64,000 nucleotides of DNA from NCBI RefSeq assembly GCF_050624435.1, contig NC_134540.1, positions 105,367,739-105,431,738 of the forward strand, read 5' to 3'. The notes beneath the pieces were generated by a model. The model did no database searches, was not told the origin of the DNA, and saw only the letters and a list, made by a program, of their open reading frames with translations. Both the position numbers and the translations under genes were made by a program. Position 1 is the stretch's first letter; each line of letters opens with the position of its first letter. The stretch comes from Tenrec ecaudatus (taxonomy: Eukaryota > Chordata > Mammalia > Afrosoricida > Tenrecidae). Of the stretch, positions 22,855 to 34,307 are shown in pieces.

Positions 22855-22935
22855 ATCAACATTCATTTATTCATTAACCCATACATCCATTAGGTATTTC
22901 TACCAGACATGGGTAGATATGTTTCACAGGCATGT
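22855..22935 (-). mobile_element. L2 3'-end fragment
   Basis: 'acattcatttattcattaac' and 'taggtatttctaccagacat' resemble the reverse complement of the L2 3' end. Short and diverged. Confidence 0.4.
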
Positions 22936-22974
22936 GCAAATTGGACACTGAGTAAGGGAGACCACAGAATAATC

Positions 22975-23346
22975 GGTGGGCTTGAATTGCGGTGCCAGTA
23001 AAGAATAATGAACTACTATGGACTGCCCAAAGGACAAACAGTTCTGTCTTGGAAGGAGTACAGCCAGAGTGCTCCTTAGAGGCAAGAATGGCGAGACTTG
23101 GTTGTACAGACTTGGGCTGTGCTGTCAAGAAAGACCAGTCCCTGGAGAAGAACCTCATGCTAGGTAAAGTGGAGGGCCGAAAAAGAGGCAGGCCGTGAGC
23201 CGGCTTGACACAATGACTTCAACAATGGTCTCAGGCCTGGGGACAGCTGTGAGGATGGCCCGAGACGAGGCGGTGTGTCATTCTGTTGTGAACAGCATCG
23301 CGATGGGTCAGAACTGACTTGATGGCACCTAACAACGATGACAGCA
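22975..23346 (+). mobile_element. RTE LINE fragment, ORF2 C-terminus and tail
   Basis: Contains 'ttgaattgcggtgccagtaa', 'gtacagccagagtgctcctt' and 'aaagaccagtccctggagaa', and ends with 'gatggcacctaacaacgatg'. Same region as the other RTE fragments and also frame-broken. Confidence 0.8.
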
Positions 23347-23527
23347 ACCAGACATTGGAGATACAATGTAGAAATAAGATTGATAGGGCCTCTAACCGAA
23401 AGGATGGTGTAGACCAAAACCAGGGACCAAATGAAACTTTCTATCATCAAGACAATTCTGACTCATGTAGCCTAATAGGGGACAAACACACCCCCTCGAT
23501 TATCTAAGTTCTGCTTCAGTGGAAATA

Positions 23528-23605
23528 CCACAGGTAGGTACCTTTCACAGACGGAAATTTATTTTCTCACAATTCAGACAGGGAGATGTCTGAATTCAGG
23601 GCTCA
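23528..23605 (-). mobile_element. MaLR LTR scrap
   Basis: 'aaatttattttctcacaatt' followed by 'aattcagggctcaggtc' resembles the reverse complement of a MaLR LTR 3' region. Too short to classify further. Confidence 0.35.
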
Positions 23606-23619
23606 GGTCCTAGAACAGG

Positions 23620-24060
23620 GATGTGGAGCATTTGGTCCCCAGGCTGTATAGTGCCTCCAAAATCGTTTGATCTGGCCATGGGTGCCTTGGAATTCAATAA
23701 ATCTAAGAGCTTTTCCCATAGCAACATAACTTCATATTAAATGAATCATAATAATAATGTAAAATGTGAGGGACAAGTGAGGAACGTCCAATATGGGACA
23801 AACAGGACATGTGTACAAGACGGGATGAGCAAGAGTACTTCTTGTCTGCTTCCCAGCCCCGTCCGCTTGGTGTGGTGACCAGGACACTCAGTGCCAGGCA
23901 AAAGTGTTAGCACACAGTGGAGAAGCCAGTGACGATGAGGCAAGACAAGATGGGAGGAGCTGATTCCGCTCGACTTTGAAGACCTTGCTTCCGATGATTG
24001 ACAACAATGTTGTTGACTTCTTTGTCAACACAGACAATAAATCCAACTCAACCACAATCA
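23620..24060 (+). mobile_element. Possible hAT-like DNA transposon remnant
   Basis: Starts with a GC-skewed 'gcatttggtccccaggctgt' block, then 'ctggccatgggtgccttg', then an AT-rich 'aatgaatcataataataatg' segment. The order is reminiscent of a hAT family seen in several mammals. I see no intact transposase or clear terminal repeats. Confidence 0.3.
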
Positions 24061-24544
24061 ACAATCTCCACAAACACTCAGATGAGGATTAAGGAAACTG
24101 CAGTGCACAGATAAGACCTCAAGAGTTGATGATATGAACATTGGATATGTTCCAAGTCCAAGAACAGATCAAAGCAAAATCATGGCATCACAGGCAAGAC
24201 ACCACTGGACAGTTAGTGAAACTGGACATCCTGCAAGCGGCGTCTACAAAGAAAAGCTGAAGTGTCTGTAGGCTGACATGTGAGCGTGTACAGGGAGAGC
24301 TTGTGGGGACCAGCCCGAGCAGGCACAGACTCGGTGTTTCCTGGGGACCCATTTGGTTCTCAGGGATCCTCCACGTCCTCCTTTGCACGTGGCACATTTG
24401 GAATCTTGGGTCCCCTTTTGCACTTCATGGATTTCCCAACTTGGCCCCCAGGAACATTCCATCTCTGCCCTTGGCTGCAGGGAAGCTTTGCTCAGGGGGC
24501 TTTTCTCAGGAAGACTGACCTTGTCCTCCAGGCAGGGGGCATCC

Positions 24545-24960
24545 TGCAAGCTGTCCAGACCTGCAGGTGGCACTGCTGTCCTCTGAAGAGAGCCTGGGGG
24601 TTTCTAGTCCGGTGCCCTTTTGCCTGGTCACCTTTCTGGCTCACCAGAACCCTAGATAATAGGTGGCGCCTTTACACCCACATCTTCATGCCTAGAGGCA
24701 CAACGGAAGGCAGATGTGCCCTCAGAAGGGTGTGGTCCATCCGTACAGAGGGATGCCAACGAGCCCGAGACGGTGAGTGAAGACTGAGCTTGGTGAAAGA
24801 AGCAGGCACACAGGCCACACATTTCCACTTAGAAGATGGAGATTTCCTGAGCAGCTCAATCCATGGACAGAGAGCCATCGTGCGTGCCTGGGCTAGGAGA
24901 GGGCCACCCATGGGGCAGGTTTCTGTTTGTGCTGGCGAACATGCTCTGGAAGGAGACAGT
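24545..24960 (+). repeat. Unnamed repeat, copy A
   Basis: Shares an ordered series of short matches with 27470-27880: 'cactgctg.cctct', 'cctttctggctc.c', 'acggaagg', 'cagggtgtg/cagaagggtgtgg', 'cacatttccactt/cacatgtttccatt' and 'tcctgagcag'. Probably two copies of an old repeat I cannot name. Confidence 0.4.
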
Positions 24961-25409
24961 GGTGATCGTTTTAAAAGGTGACAACCGTAATGCCACTCCA
25001 TCACTGACAGCTGCTTTAGCACCGTCTGAGGGCTCTGCCGTTCGGGAAGCGAGGTTGTGTGCTGTGCACAGGACAGGTTGTGAAGGAGCCTGTGTCTTCC
25101 TATGGTTTGCTCACAGACAAATGGACTCAACATGGTGAACAGATTCCACCAGGGTGGAGACCCTCTGAAAGCCAGGGGAGAATGGGAGAAACCAGGTACT
25201 CACCTGAATGAAGGGCCTTGTCCTGGAGGGCAGAGTTGGTTTCAAAGAATGAGAAGGACGCCATTTCCTGCAACAAAAGGGAAATCACTGCCCGGATGCA
25301 GGACCATCCAAACACAGCGCAACAGCTTTCCAGTCTCCTTGGCAAAAACACGCCCTTCTACAAGGGGAAGCCGCCAAGTGGGGGATTCATAGCAAGCCCC
25401 TCAAACTGA

Positions 25410-25725
25410 TAGGTCTCAACCAAAACCCTGATGGGCCTTGAGTCAATGCCAACCCCTAGCCACCCGATGGGACACAGCAGAAATGTCCTGGTGGGTTTCT
25501 TTTTTAAACATTTTATTAGGGGCTCATACAACTCTTATCACAATCCATACATATACATACATCAATTGTATAAAGCACATCCGTACATTCTTTGCCCTAA
25601 TCATTTTCAAAGCATTTGCTCTCCACTTAAGCCCTTGGCATCAGGTCCTGGTGGGTTTCTAAGGCTGTCAATCTTTCCAGGAGCAGAAAGCTGATAGATT
25701 TGAATCCCCACTGTGTTAGCCAGTG
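25410..25725 (-). mobile_element. AfroSINE interrupted by a small L1
   Basis: Left part (about 25410-25500) carries the reversed SINE tail 'accaaaaccctgatgggcct'. The right part (about 25661-25710) continues with 'aaggctgtcaatctttccag'. An L1 3' end at 25501-25644 splits it. Confidence 0.7.
25501..25644 (-). mobile_element. Very short L1 3'-end insertion with perfect TSD
   Basis: Only about 144 bases of L1 3' terminus, with AATAAA and a short A-tail, inserted on the minus strand. A perfect 16-bp target duplication (gtcctggtgggtttct) lies at 25485-25500 and 25645-25660. The target is an older AfroSINE. Confidence 0.95.
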
Positions 25726-26313
25726 TGTTTCTCTCCAGAGAAACAAAACCAGGACACCTATGATTATATATGTGTATTCGGATATCGCGAGAAGGAATAC
25801 AACAGCCACACAGCAGTACAGAGGGCTCACTCAGTTCAACTCACTTTCATGGAACACTTAATATACTGAAGGTTCTTCAACTCATGGAGTCCAAGGTCAA
25901 GAAAGAGGCAGTGGAGTCTTCCCTCAGGCAAGACAACCTGGGTGGGGCGGCTACAGCGTGAAGATGAGAAATTGAGGTGTAGCAGAGGCCAATCCCATGG
26001 GAGTAGTGAAGGGGTCCTGATGGATCCTCAAGAAGCGTGGAAAGCAGGTCTCCATGGGACCTCAAGCTCTAGCGATGCATGAGATGCTGCACGATCCATG
26101 GGCTGGCTTGGCCCACAGTAGCGGAGCACACGGTTGAGGCAAAGGACTAGCTCAGGCAGCAGAACACTGGTCCACTCATCAGAGAGAAAGAGGGAGGGGC
26201 AAGGTCTGGAAAGCCGTTTATCTCATCGCCCTCCAATCTCGCTGCACGCTGATTTAACTCTGCCGATATGTTCCTATGGAAGCCTAGTTGGTACAATAAA
26301 CCTAACTATCACA
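25712..26313 (-). mobile_element. MaLR-type solo LTR
   Basis: Starts with TGTGTTAGCC..GTTTCTCTCCAGAGAAAC and ends with 'cctaactatcaca'. This gives TG..CA ends on the minus strand and the typical MaLR 3'-terminal 'gttt.tctc..agagaaac' region. About 600 bases. Confidence 0.55.
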
Positions 26314-27154
26314 CCCACCTTGTGGTTAGAAACCAATTCTTAACCCACGATGTCACCAGAGCTTCTTACACTGAGAGCCCAGGCAGACAAAATCAGATGG
26401 ATACGCCAGAGTGAAATGAGCGACGGTCCCCTGATCCGTGGATTACCAACACCTGGTCGACTCTGAAGCCCACCACCTCTTCAGGAGACACACCTGGCCA
26501 CCCTCATGCTCTGCCCCAGCCACTCATTCCCCACCCCTGGGCTGTCTCCTGACCGTGGTCACTGTTGGATTACCCAACTATGGGCAGCCTCCTGAGCTTT
26601 GTCATCTCTTCCCTGTACCAAATGAGCACCCCGAGCCTGGAGGCCTCTTCATTGTACACACTATCTCCCACCTCCTCACATCACCAACTGGGCCACTCTT
26701 CACTCCCTGACCTTCACCTGCCACCAGACACCACCCGCCTGCTCCTTACCCTGCACTGCTGTAGCGTGCTCTCTGCTCCTTACCCACACGCCACTCCACT
26801 CACCTTCCTACACAAGGGCTTTCCCCTGGCCCCTCCCACCTCATTAACACCACACCTTAGTGGTCTCAGGAACCTGCTCATTCTGCTGACTCTGCCTGCT
26901 TCATTCCAACCCCCGCCCCCCACTCCCACCTGGGTGCCTCACAACCAGCAGGGGGTGTGGTGACCTCTGCCAGCTCTTTATCACACAAATGCCTGTCCTC
27001 TGCTACTGCCTCAGCAGCATGTGTGTGTGTGTGTGTCCCACCTTAGTTCCTCACTTCCCATAGGTGCCATTTCTCCTGGCTATTCATGCGTCCTCCAGAG
27101 TGATCCAGAGTCAGGCACAGTTTGGAGCACCTGCTCTGGGCAGAATGTGTCGGA
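26314..27154. other. Unassigned, C/T-rich DNA with short (TG)n
   Basis: A pyrimidine-rich stretch at 26450-26960 with no repeat structure. A short TG run lies near 27019-27036. No gene is recognised. Confidence 0.35.
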
Positions 27155-27275
27155 CTCAGAAAGCCTGGGTCTTGAATCCTGGGCTGCTTCCAGTTCTGGC
27201 TCTTCATCGCTCAGCTGGGAACCTCGCGAAAGTTCTGTGATCTTGTGCAATGATGACAGGTGTCCTGACTGAGCC
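27155..27275 (+). mobile_element. MIR fragment
   Basis: 'agcctgggtcttgaatcctg' then 'tcttgtgcaatgatgac' and 'actgagcctcactg' follow the order of the MIR core. Diverged. Confidence 0.45.
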
Positions 27276-27469
27276 TCACTGGGTCCTTGCCCTTGGTCCC
27301 TGCACGGGGACCGAAGGGCACAGGGAGGGTCTGCACGTAGAAACGTGGGGGTGAGAGCTTGTGAGGACCCGCAGGGTCTGCAGGTTGGGATGTGGGGTGC
27401 GTGGTGAAAGGTACAGGTGAAAGCTAGGGCTTTCTGTGACAGGCCTAGCCCAGGGCTTTCCAGTCCAGG

Positions 27470-27880
27470 CTTCCTGTGACAGGCCCGGCCCACTGCTGCC
27501 CTCTTAAGTCAACCCTTGAGTTTCTACCTTACTGTCCTCCTGTCTGGTTTCCTTTCTGGCTCGCTGGAACCCAGGAAAGAGTAGTGAATATCCCAGTGCT
27601 GCCCGTCTTCACACCCGAGGCACACGGAAGGGCGAGCTGTGATCTCAGCAGGGTGTGCTTCATCCATGCAGTGAGATACCATGGAGCCCCAGCAAGAGTT
27701 AGATGCTGATGCTACAACACTGTGGGTGGAAAAGGTGAGCTAAGGGAAGGAGGGAAGCCATAAAGAGCCACATGTTTCCATTAGAAAAGAAATCCTGAGC
27801 AGATCAAACCCTAAACAGCTGAGTGGCCTCTGGAAGCAGGGGCCAGTGGAGAGAGGCCAGCAGGAGGACTGCTCCCTGGG
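27470..27880 (+). repeat. Unnamed repeat, copy B
   Basis: Partner of 24545-24960 in the same orientation, about 2.9 kb away. See the shared motifs listed there. It may be an old interspersed repeat or an ancient local duplication. Confidence 0.4.
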
Positions 27881-28149
27881 TGGAGGACAAGTACAAGAAC
27901 TGTGTGACATCACATCCATCGAAAGACAAGGGCAGGTAAACGGGTAGGCCCCGAAGTTTCTTACTAGTTCCCAAGGCTTGAAGGCAGAAGGCAGGCGGCT
28001 ATGGCTTGTGTAGTACTCAGCAGGACGAGGCATTGCTCAAGGACAGGGCTTTCTGTACAATTAATGTGATTACTGCCACCTGCAAAATGCTGCCTTGCAA
28101 AGGTTGGGTGATAGATTTATTGACAAAAATGTCAATCGCACAAAGAGTA

Positions 28150-28395
28150 GCTGCTGAGGCTGCTGAAAGGGCAAACAGACCTGTCCTGAACACAAGTGTG
28201 GCCAGAATGCTCCTTAGCGTCTCTGGCGCTGGAGCGACACTTGTTAGCGTGGAGGGGCAGTGAAAGAGTGAGAGGAGGTAACACGGTGGCAGCAGCCACG
28301 GGCTGAGGCCGAGGCACCACTGGCAGTGTGGTTCTGCGGTGCAGGGGTTGCTACGAAGCAGAACCGACCTGCTGGCACTTCACAGCAACAGCCGA
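28150..28395 (+). mobile_element. RTE LINE fragment, strongly diverged
   Basis: 'gccagaatgctccttagcgt' and the end 'gaaccgacctgctggcactt' match the RTE 3' region. The inner part is scrambled by decay. Confidence 0.5.
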
Positions 28396-28686
28396 GGCTG
28401 CGGACATAGAGCAAACCTCATGGAATTTGGCTCTGTGGTCTGGAGGCCGAGGGACATGGTGTCACGGACTCGCCCAGTTAACTGGCCGAATAGTGTGCTA
28501 GCGCTGCGTCGTGCCTCCCGGTTTGCAGCACAGTGGCTGGGGTCTTAAACCCATGCAAAGCACAACGATTCATTGAGAGTCGCTGGTGTAGGCGCTTACT
28601 GATGCTCCTATTTCTGAGTACTGAGCTCAGGAAGTAGAGCGGTAGCCCACGTTTCTCTCAGTTCATGGGTTTCTCTATGTGAAAAG

Positions 28687-28897
28687 GAGCCCTGGGAGTG
28701 CACTTGTTAACACGTTGGGCTGCTAACCAGAAAGTCCGCAGTTCAAAACCAGCTGCTGCTCCTCCAGAGAAAGATGAGGCTTTCTACTCCCCTAATGAGC
28801 TCAGGTCTTGGAAACCCATCAAGGCGGTTCCGCCCTGTCCTGTAAGGTCATTATGAGTCGAAACCGATTCATTGGCAGTGAGTTTGAGACTTTTTTT
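28687..28897 (+). mobile_element. AfroSINE, nearly complete
   Basis: Head 'ggagccctgggagtgcactt', 'ttgggctgctaaccagaaag', 'gaggctttctactcccctaa', tail 'ttatgagtcgaaaccgattc', then a T-run. Confidence 0.9.
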
Positions 28898-29569
28898 TTG
28901 TGAATCTGGGAAAAATCTGCATGGCAGTTTCCAGACATAATCAGTGACATTGCTCACACTGTCAACCTTCTCATGATTTCTGCTCTGGCTGCTTCACTTC
29001 CATTTACTTAATCTCCTTGCTCTCCAACACTGTCATCTGTTTTAAAGCGGCTATTGACCCTGAGTTAGGTCAGTTCTGATTCAAAGGAAGGGTGACAATC
29101 TTTCCTCGCTGGTCTAAGCTGCTCTTTAGTTTAAAGGTGACTGTGGGGGATTGCTTCAACTCAAGGTGTGATGAGCAAGGCTACTACCTCAGCACCTCCT
29201 CCAGACTCAAGAGGTCCAGTAAGCCTGGATGTTTAAGAATTTGAAGCTTGGTTCTATATCACTCCTTCTTTAATCAAGACTTCCCTAGTATGTCCTGATC
29301 AGAGTGTTCAGTAGTGTTAGCCAAGTAGATCTCATCTCAAGGTGGAGGAGGCCGTGGCTCATGTTGATCATTAGTCCTGGAAGCCAGTTCTTTTCCTGAT
29401 TCTTGGATTTTCTTCTTTTTCCCAGAAAAAATATAGACCTGTAGTTGTATCGGAGATGACCACTTGTAAGCTTTAAGAGCCCCATGCACTAATCACCATA
29501 CAAGGAGATTGACACAAGCTTTAAGAACTATGCCGACCAACTAACCCACCACCACCCAATCTATTAGGA
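28898..29569. other. Unassigned DNA
   Basis: No gene or clear repeat recognised. Confidence 0.3.
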
Positions 29570-29718
29570 AACAGTGATCCTCAGGCTTTCTGAGGCTGTC
29601 AATCTTTAGGAGAGCAGATTGTCTCAATCTTCTCCCAAGAAGAAACTGATGGGTTTGAACTGCTGGCCTTCAGGTTAACAGTCCCAACACTAATCTGACA
29701 GCACCACCAGGGCTCCGT
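29570..29718 (-). mobile_element. AfroSINE, partial
   Basis: 'aggctgtcaatctttaggag' on the left to 'cagcaccaccagggctccgt' on the right, the reverse complement of the SINE head. Confidence 0.8.
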
Positions 29719-30516
29719 AAATACAATAGGATGGATTGTTTTCTCAGCTCTTCAGAGTTAGCTGTTGCTAAGCCTGTTTTGTGTTTTGACTTCTAGGCCT
29801 CACTCGCTGTCCTCTGAAGAAGGGGAGTTCCTGACGGGAGGCTCCTCTTCAACACTGGTGAGCAGGTGTTGGAAAACCACGTCAGCAGCTTCGGGCTGTG
29901 GCCACTGTCAAGAGCCAAGAAGTTCAAGTCGCCCCAGGGTTTTGGCTTATCACCAACATGATGACAGGGCATGCTTCAGATGGCAGGTGAGGCAGGATCG
30001 TCTCTGTATGATTACAAGCTCTGTGTGGATCATTTGGGCAAGTAGCCCAGAGCGTCACAGCTGCCCACAGGCATAGTAATAGCTATGGTAGAGGTAGATG
30101 GGGCAGGACGATGGAGCACCAGATATGACAGTTGGCCTACAGGACATGGTTGTGGAAGGTCCAGAAGTTAGAGTGGTTATGACCACTACCCAGGAGGGAA
30201 TGACAGAGACAATGAAGACAAGTGAGATGAAGCACACATGCTTAATGTAGATAGATGCACCAGGCGTAAACCTTCTTCTGATCTAGAATCATCCTTCCAG
30301 ATGGCTGTCTTCTTAAAAGAGGCATGGAGCGCCACTGAAACATCTTTTAGTACAAAAGCTTCTATTTTTGAATTGGCTTCCAGGGTGGTCTGTTACAGGC
30401 CTTTTAGTAAACTCCTTATGTTTCTAAAACTTTTCCCTCATGTTTAAAGACAAATTCTGTGGTGTTGGCAGTGTTTGGGTATTTTTCCTTTTACAGGTTT
30501 TTTAATTTGAGCACTC
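29719..30516. other. Unassigned DNA
   Basis: No recognised gene or repeat. The open frame at 29765-30076 lacks supporting features. Confidence 0.3.
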
Positions 30517-32047
30517 AACATTTAAAAAAAATCATTTTATTAGGGACACATACAACTCTTATCATAATCCATACATACATCAATTGTGTAAAGCACATTT
30601 GTACATTCATTGCTCTCATTATTCTCAAAACATTTGCTCTCCACTTAAGCCCCTGGTATTAGCTCCTCATTTCTTCCCTCCCTCCCTGCTCCCCCTCCCT
30701 CATGAACCCTTGATAATTTATAAATTATTATTTTGTCATATCTTACACTGTCCAACATCTCCTTTGACCCACTTTTCTGTTGTCCATCCCCCAGGGAGGA
30801 GGTTCTATGTAGATCCTAGTAATCGGTTCCCCCTTTCTACCCCACCCTCCCAGCATCACCACCCTCACCACTGGTCCTGAAGGGATCATCTACCCTGGAT
30901 TCCCTGTGTTTCCAGCTCCTATATATACCAGTGTACATCCCCTGGTCTAGCCAGATTTGTAAAGTAGAATTGGGATCGTGATAGTAGGGGGGGAAGGAAG
31001 CATTTAGGAACTAGAGGAAAGTTGTATTTTTCATCGTTGATACATTGCACCCTGACTGGCTCGTCTCCTCCCCAAAGCCCTTCTATAAGGGGATGTCCAA
31101 TTGCCTACAGATGGGCTTTGGGTCTCCACTCCGCACTCCTCTCATTCACAGTGATATGATTTTTTTGTTTTGTTCTGATGCTGCCTGATTGACACCTGAT
31201 CCCTTCGACACCTTGTGATCGCACAGGCTGGCGTGTTCTTCCATGTGGGCTTTGTTGCTTCTGAGCTAGATGGCCGCTTGTTTACCTTCAAGCCTTTAAG
31301 ACCCCAGACGCTATATCTTTTGATAGTTGGGCACCATCAGCTTTCTTCACCACATTTGTTTATGCACCCGCTTTGTCTTCAGCGATTGTGTCGGGAAGGT
31401 GAACATCATGGAATGCCAGTTTAATGGGAACAAAATATTGCATTGAGGGAGTACTTGAGTGGAGGCCCAATGTCCATCTGCTACCTTAATACTAAACCCA
31501 TAAATATATGCACATAGATTTCCCCATCCTCATATAAACATATTTACATATGTACATGCCTGTATTTAGACCTTTATAAATGCCCTTTGCCTCCTAGCTC
31601 TTTCCTCTATTTCCTTTGACTTTCCTCTTGTCTCACTATCATGCTCAGTCTTCATTTGGGTTTCAGTAATCCCTCTTGGTTACATTACCCGTGATCCTGC
31701 CCTACCAGTCCTCCTACGCCCTCCTCACCACCGATTTGGATCACTTGTTGATCCCTTGTCCCTGGGTTTGATAACACCACTTCCTTTCCCCCCACCTCCC
31801 CCTCTCTCATGTCCCCCGGAACTGTCTGTCCTGTTGTTTTCTCCTCCAGATTATCTTATTTAGACAGACCTGTGGAGATAACAACATGCACAAAAACAAG
31901 ACAGAGCAAAACCAAGCAACAAAAGAAAAGAAAACAACAACAAAAAGCCAATGACAAGCAAAGCAAAACAAAAAAACACAACAATAAGAAAGAAAAGCTT
32001 GTAGTTCATTCAAGGATTGTTTGTTGGCCTTTTCCATAAAATTGGCC
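30517..32047 (-). mobile_element. L1 3' UTR, older subfamily without internal duplication
   Basis: About 1.5 kb of L1 3' UTR with AATAAA tail at the left end. It corresponds to the last part of the 3' UTR in the elements at 3913 and 42641, but the ~250-bp unit that is doubled in those elements occurs only once here (31170-31400). 5'-truncated and non-coding. Confidence 0.9.
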
Positions 32048-32459
32048 TTTTTTCCATAAAATTTTTTTTAATGATTAGGGGAATTAAATTTTTTTGTACA
32101 TGATGTTTCTTTTTTATGGCTAGAAACCAATCTCCAAACGTACCTACAAGAAATTTGCATCAAGATCTGAGAGGGAGAGAGAGAGAGAGAGCGCTTGAGC
32201 ATGGTGGAGGAGCAGGAGATGCTTCCTTCTGCCGTGCACGGGATTGCTACGGGATTGCGCTCCCTTGATGGCACCCGGCGTGCATCTGTCTGGGGAATCA
32301 TCCAGGACGCAGAATAAACCAGCAGCCGACACCCCTACCCTCCTCCCTGCTACCCTTCCTGAATCATCGTTGGTGCCTCTTCCAATCAGAAACGGCTCTG
32401 TCTACTGCTACAGCAGACACTCTTTTAGCTGACCGCCACTTAGCCAGTGCTGGGGTGCG
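32048..32459. other. Unassigned DNA with short (GA)n
   Basis: Contains a short GA run at about 32168-32191. No gene recognised. Confidence 0.35.
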
Positions 32460-32662
32460 AGGAAGGAACGCGGGTGGCATAGTGGATTACACTTTAGGCT
32501 GTGAACCACAAGGTCAGCAGTTCAAAACCACCAGCCACTCCACAGTGATGAGGCTTTCTCCACTCATGAATATTTACAACCTCAGACACCCACAGGGTCA
32601 GAAATCCTGTGTACTATAGGGTTGCTATGAGTTGAAATCCGGTCAACGGCAGTGAGTTTCTG
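32460..32662 (+). mobile_element. AfroSINE
   Basis: 'ggtggcatagtggattacac', 'aaccacaaggtcagcagttc', 'agggttgctatgagttgaaa', then 'ggcagtgagtttc'. Confidence 0.9.
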
Positions 32663-32997
32663 AGGAGTGAGAGGGTCTGCCACTCACGGTGCTCATGGCC
32701 AGTGGCCTGTGCCTTTCTCTCCCCGAAGGTGAGCACTGTGCTAGGCTAGACAGCTGTGTTTGTTCATAAACCTTCGGTATTATGAGAATACCTACCTTCC
32801 CTATTATGAAAATGGATAAAGTATAAACGTCAAAAAGAAAGGGAGTTGTTTTTATAAGAACCAGAATTGGATGCTTTGGAAAGTTTCAGAAAAGCGAGTT
32901 AACAAAATAAGACCAACCTTGATGTGGGTGGAATCACCGTAAAAGATTGCGGAAGTGAAAATTCAGAAGGGATATGCATTGATTGCCTTAGAAAGAA
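32663..32997. other. Unassigned DNA
   Basis: Nothing recognised up to the target-site duplication of the following L1. Confidence 0.3.
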
Positions 32998-33009
32998 AGA
33001 GCTCACCTC

Positions 33010-33928
33010 TCCAGGCATCGCCACTCTCACCACTGGTCCTGAAGGAGTCATCTGTCTTGGATTCCCTGTGTTTCCAGTTGCTATCTGTGCCTATGTACAT
33101 CTTCTGGTCTAGCCAGATTTGTAAGACAGAATTGGGATCATGATAGTGGGAGAGGGGGGAGGAAGAATTTAAGAACTAGAGAAAAGTTGTATGTTTCATC
33201 GTTGCTACACTGCACCCTGCCTGGCTCATCTCCTCCCCACAACCCTTCAGTAAGGGGTGTCCGGTTGGCTACCAATGGGCTTTGAGTCTCCACTCTGCAC
33301 TCACCCACCTTTACAATGATATGATTTTTTGTTCCTTGATGCTTGATACCTGATCCCTTCGAGAGCTCATGGTCCCACAGGCTGGTGTGTTTCTTCCATG
33401 TGGGCTTTGTTGCTTCTGAACAAGATGGCCACTTGTTTGTCTTCGAGTCTTTAAGACCCCAGGTGCTATATCTTTTGATAGCCGAGCACCATCAGCTTTC
33501 TTCACATTTGCTTATGCACACATTTGTCTTCATTGATAGTATCAGGGAGGTGGGCACCCATTGATATGATTTTAGTTGTTTGATGTCTGATATTTGAATG
33601 TGGGGTAGAAAGGGGAAACTGATTACAAGAATCTACGTATAGCCTCTTCCCTGGGGGAGGGACAGCAGAGAAGAAGGCGGGAGGAGACATCAGACAGTGT
33701 AACATATTACAAAATAATAATAATTTATGAATGATTAAGTGTTCATGAGGTCAGGGGGAATGGGGAGGGAGGGGGAAAATGAGCAGCAGATATTAAGGAC
33801 TCAAGTGGAAGGCAAATGTTTTGAGAATGATGATGGCAACAAATGTACATATGTTCTTGACATAATGGATGTATGTATAGATTAAGATAAGAATTGTATG
33901 AGCCCCAATAAAATAATTTTTTAAAAAG
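33010..33928. mobile_element. Twin-primed L1 insertion (5' part inverted)
   Basis: A perfect 12-bp direct repeat (agagctcacctc, 32998-33009 and 33929-33940) flanks the element. Its left part (33010 to about 33596) is L1 3' UTR in minus orientation. The right part (about 33597-33928) is the adjacent 3'-terminal segment in plus orientation, with AATAAA and A-tail. The two parts are consecutive in the intact elements, so this is the typical product of twin priming. Only one copy of the ~250-bp 3' UTR unit is present. Confidence 0.92.
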
Positions 33929-33940
33929 AGAGCTCACCTC

Positions 33941-34307
33941 ATCAGTAATAAAGAAACCCAAAGGGGCCCCAGAAGTGATGCAGTCTGAGTGTGGCGTGTC
34001 AAAGACCGCACAAGTCTCTCCTCAGGAGGGCTGCATTCCATCTTAAACAGAGCATGCTCTGTACTGAGGAAACAGCTTGGGCTGCTCCTACCCCTGTAGG
34101 TTGGTGAGTGAGGTACATTTGCAGGTTTATATTGAAGGGTGTCTTTTTAAAAACTCTGTACTTTGTCTAGCTTTTTACCACTAGCTGACAGCCTCCCAGT
34201 CTTAGCCCTTGGGGGAGAGTTTCTGACACACACCATTTGTCTTGTCCATGATGGCCACGCCCCCTAAGGAGAAGGACTTATGACTGGCTAATACTAGTTC
34301 CCATGCT
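33941..34307. other. Unassigned DNA
   Basis: No recognised gene or repeat. Confidence 0.3.

Noticed and set aside
28687-28800. tRNA gene
   Set aside because: The A/B-box-like segments belong to tRNA-derived AfroSINEs. No cloverleaf can be formed.
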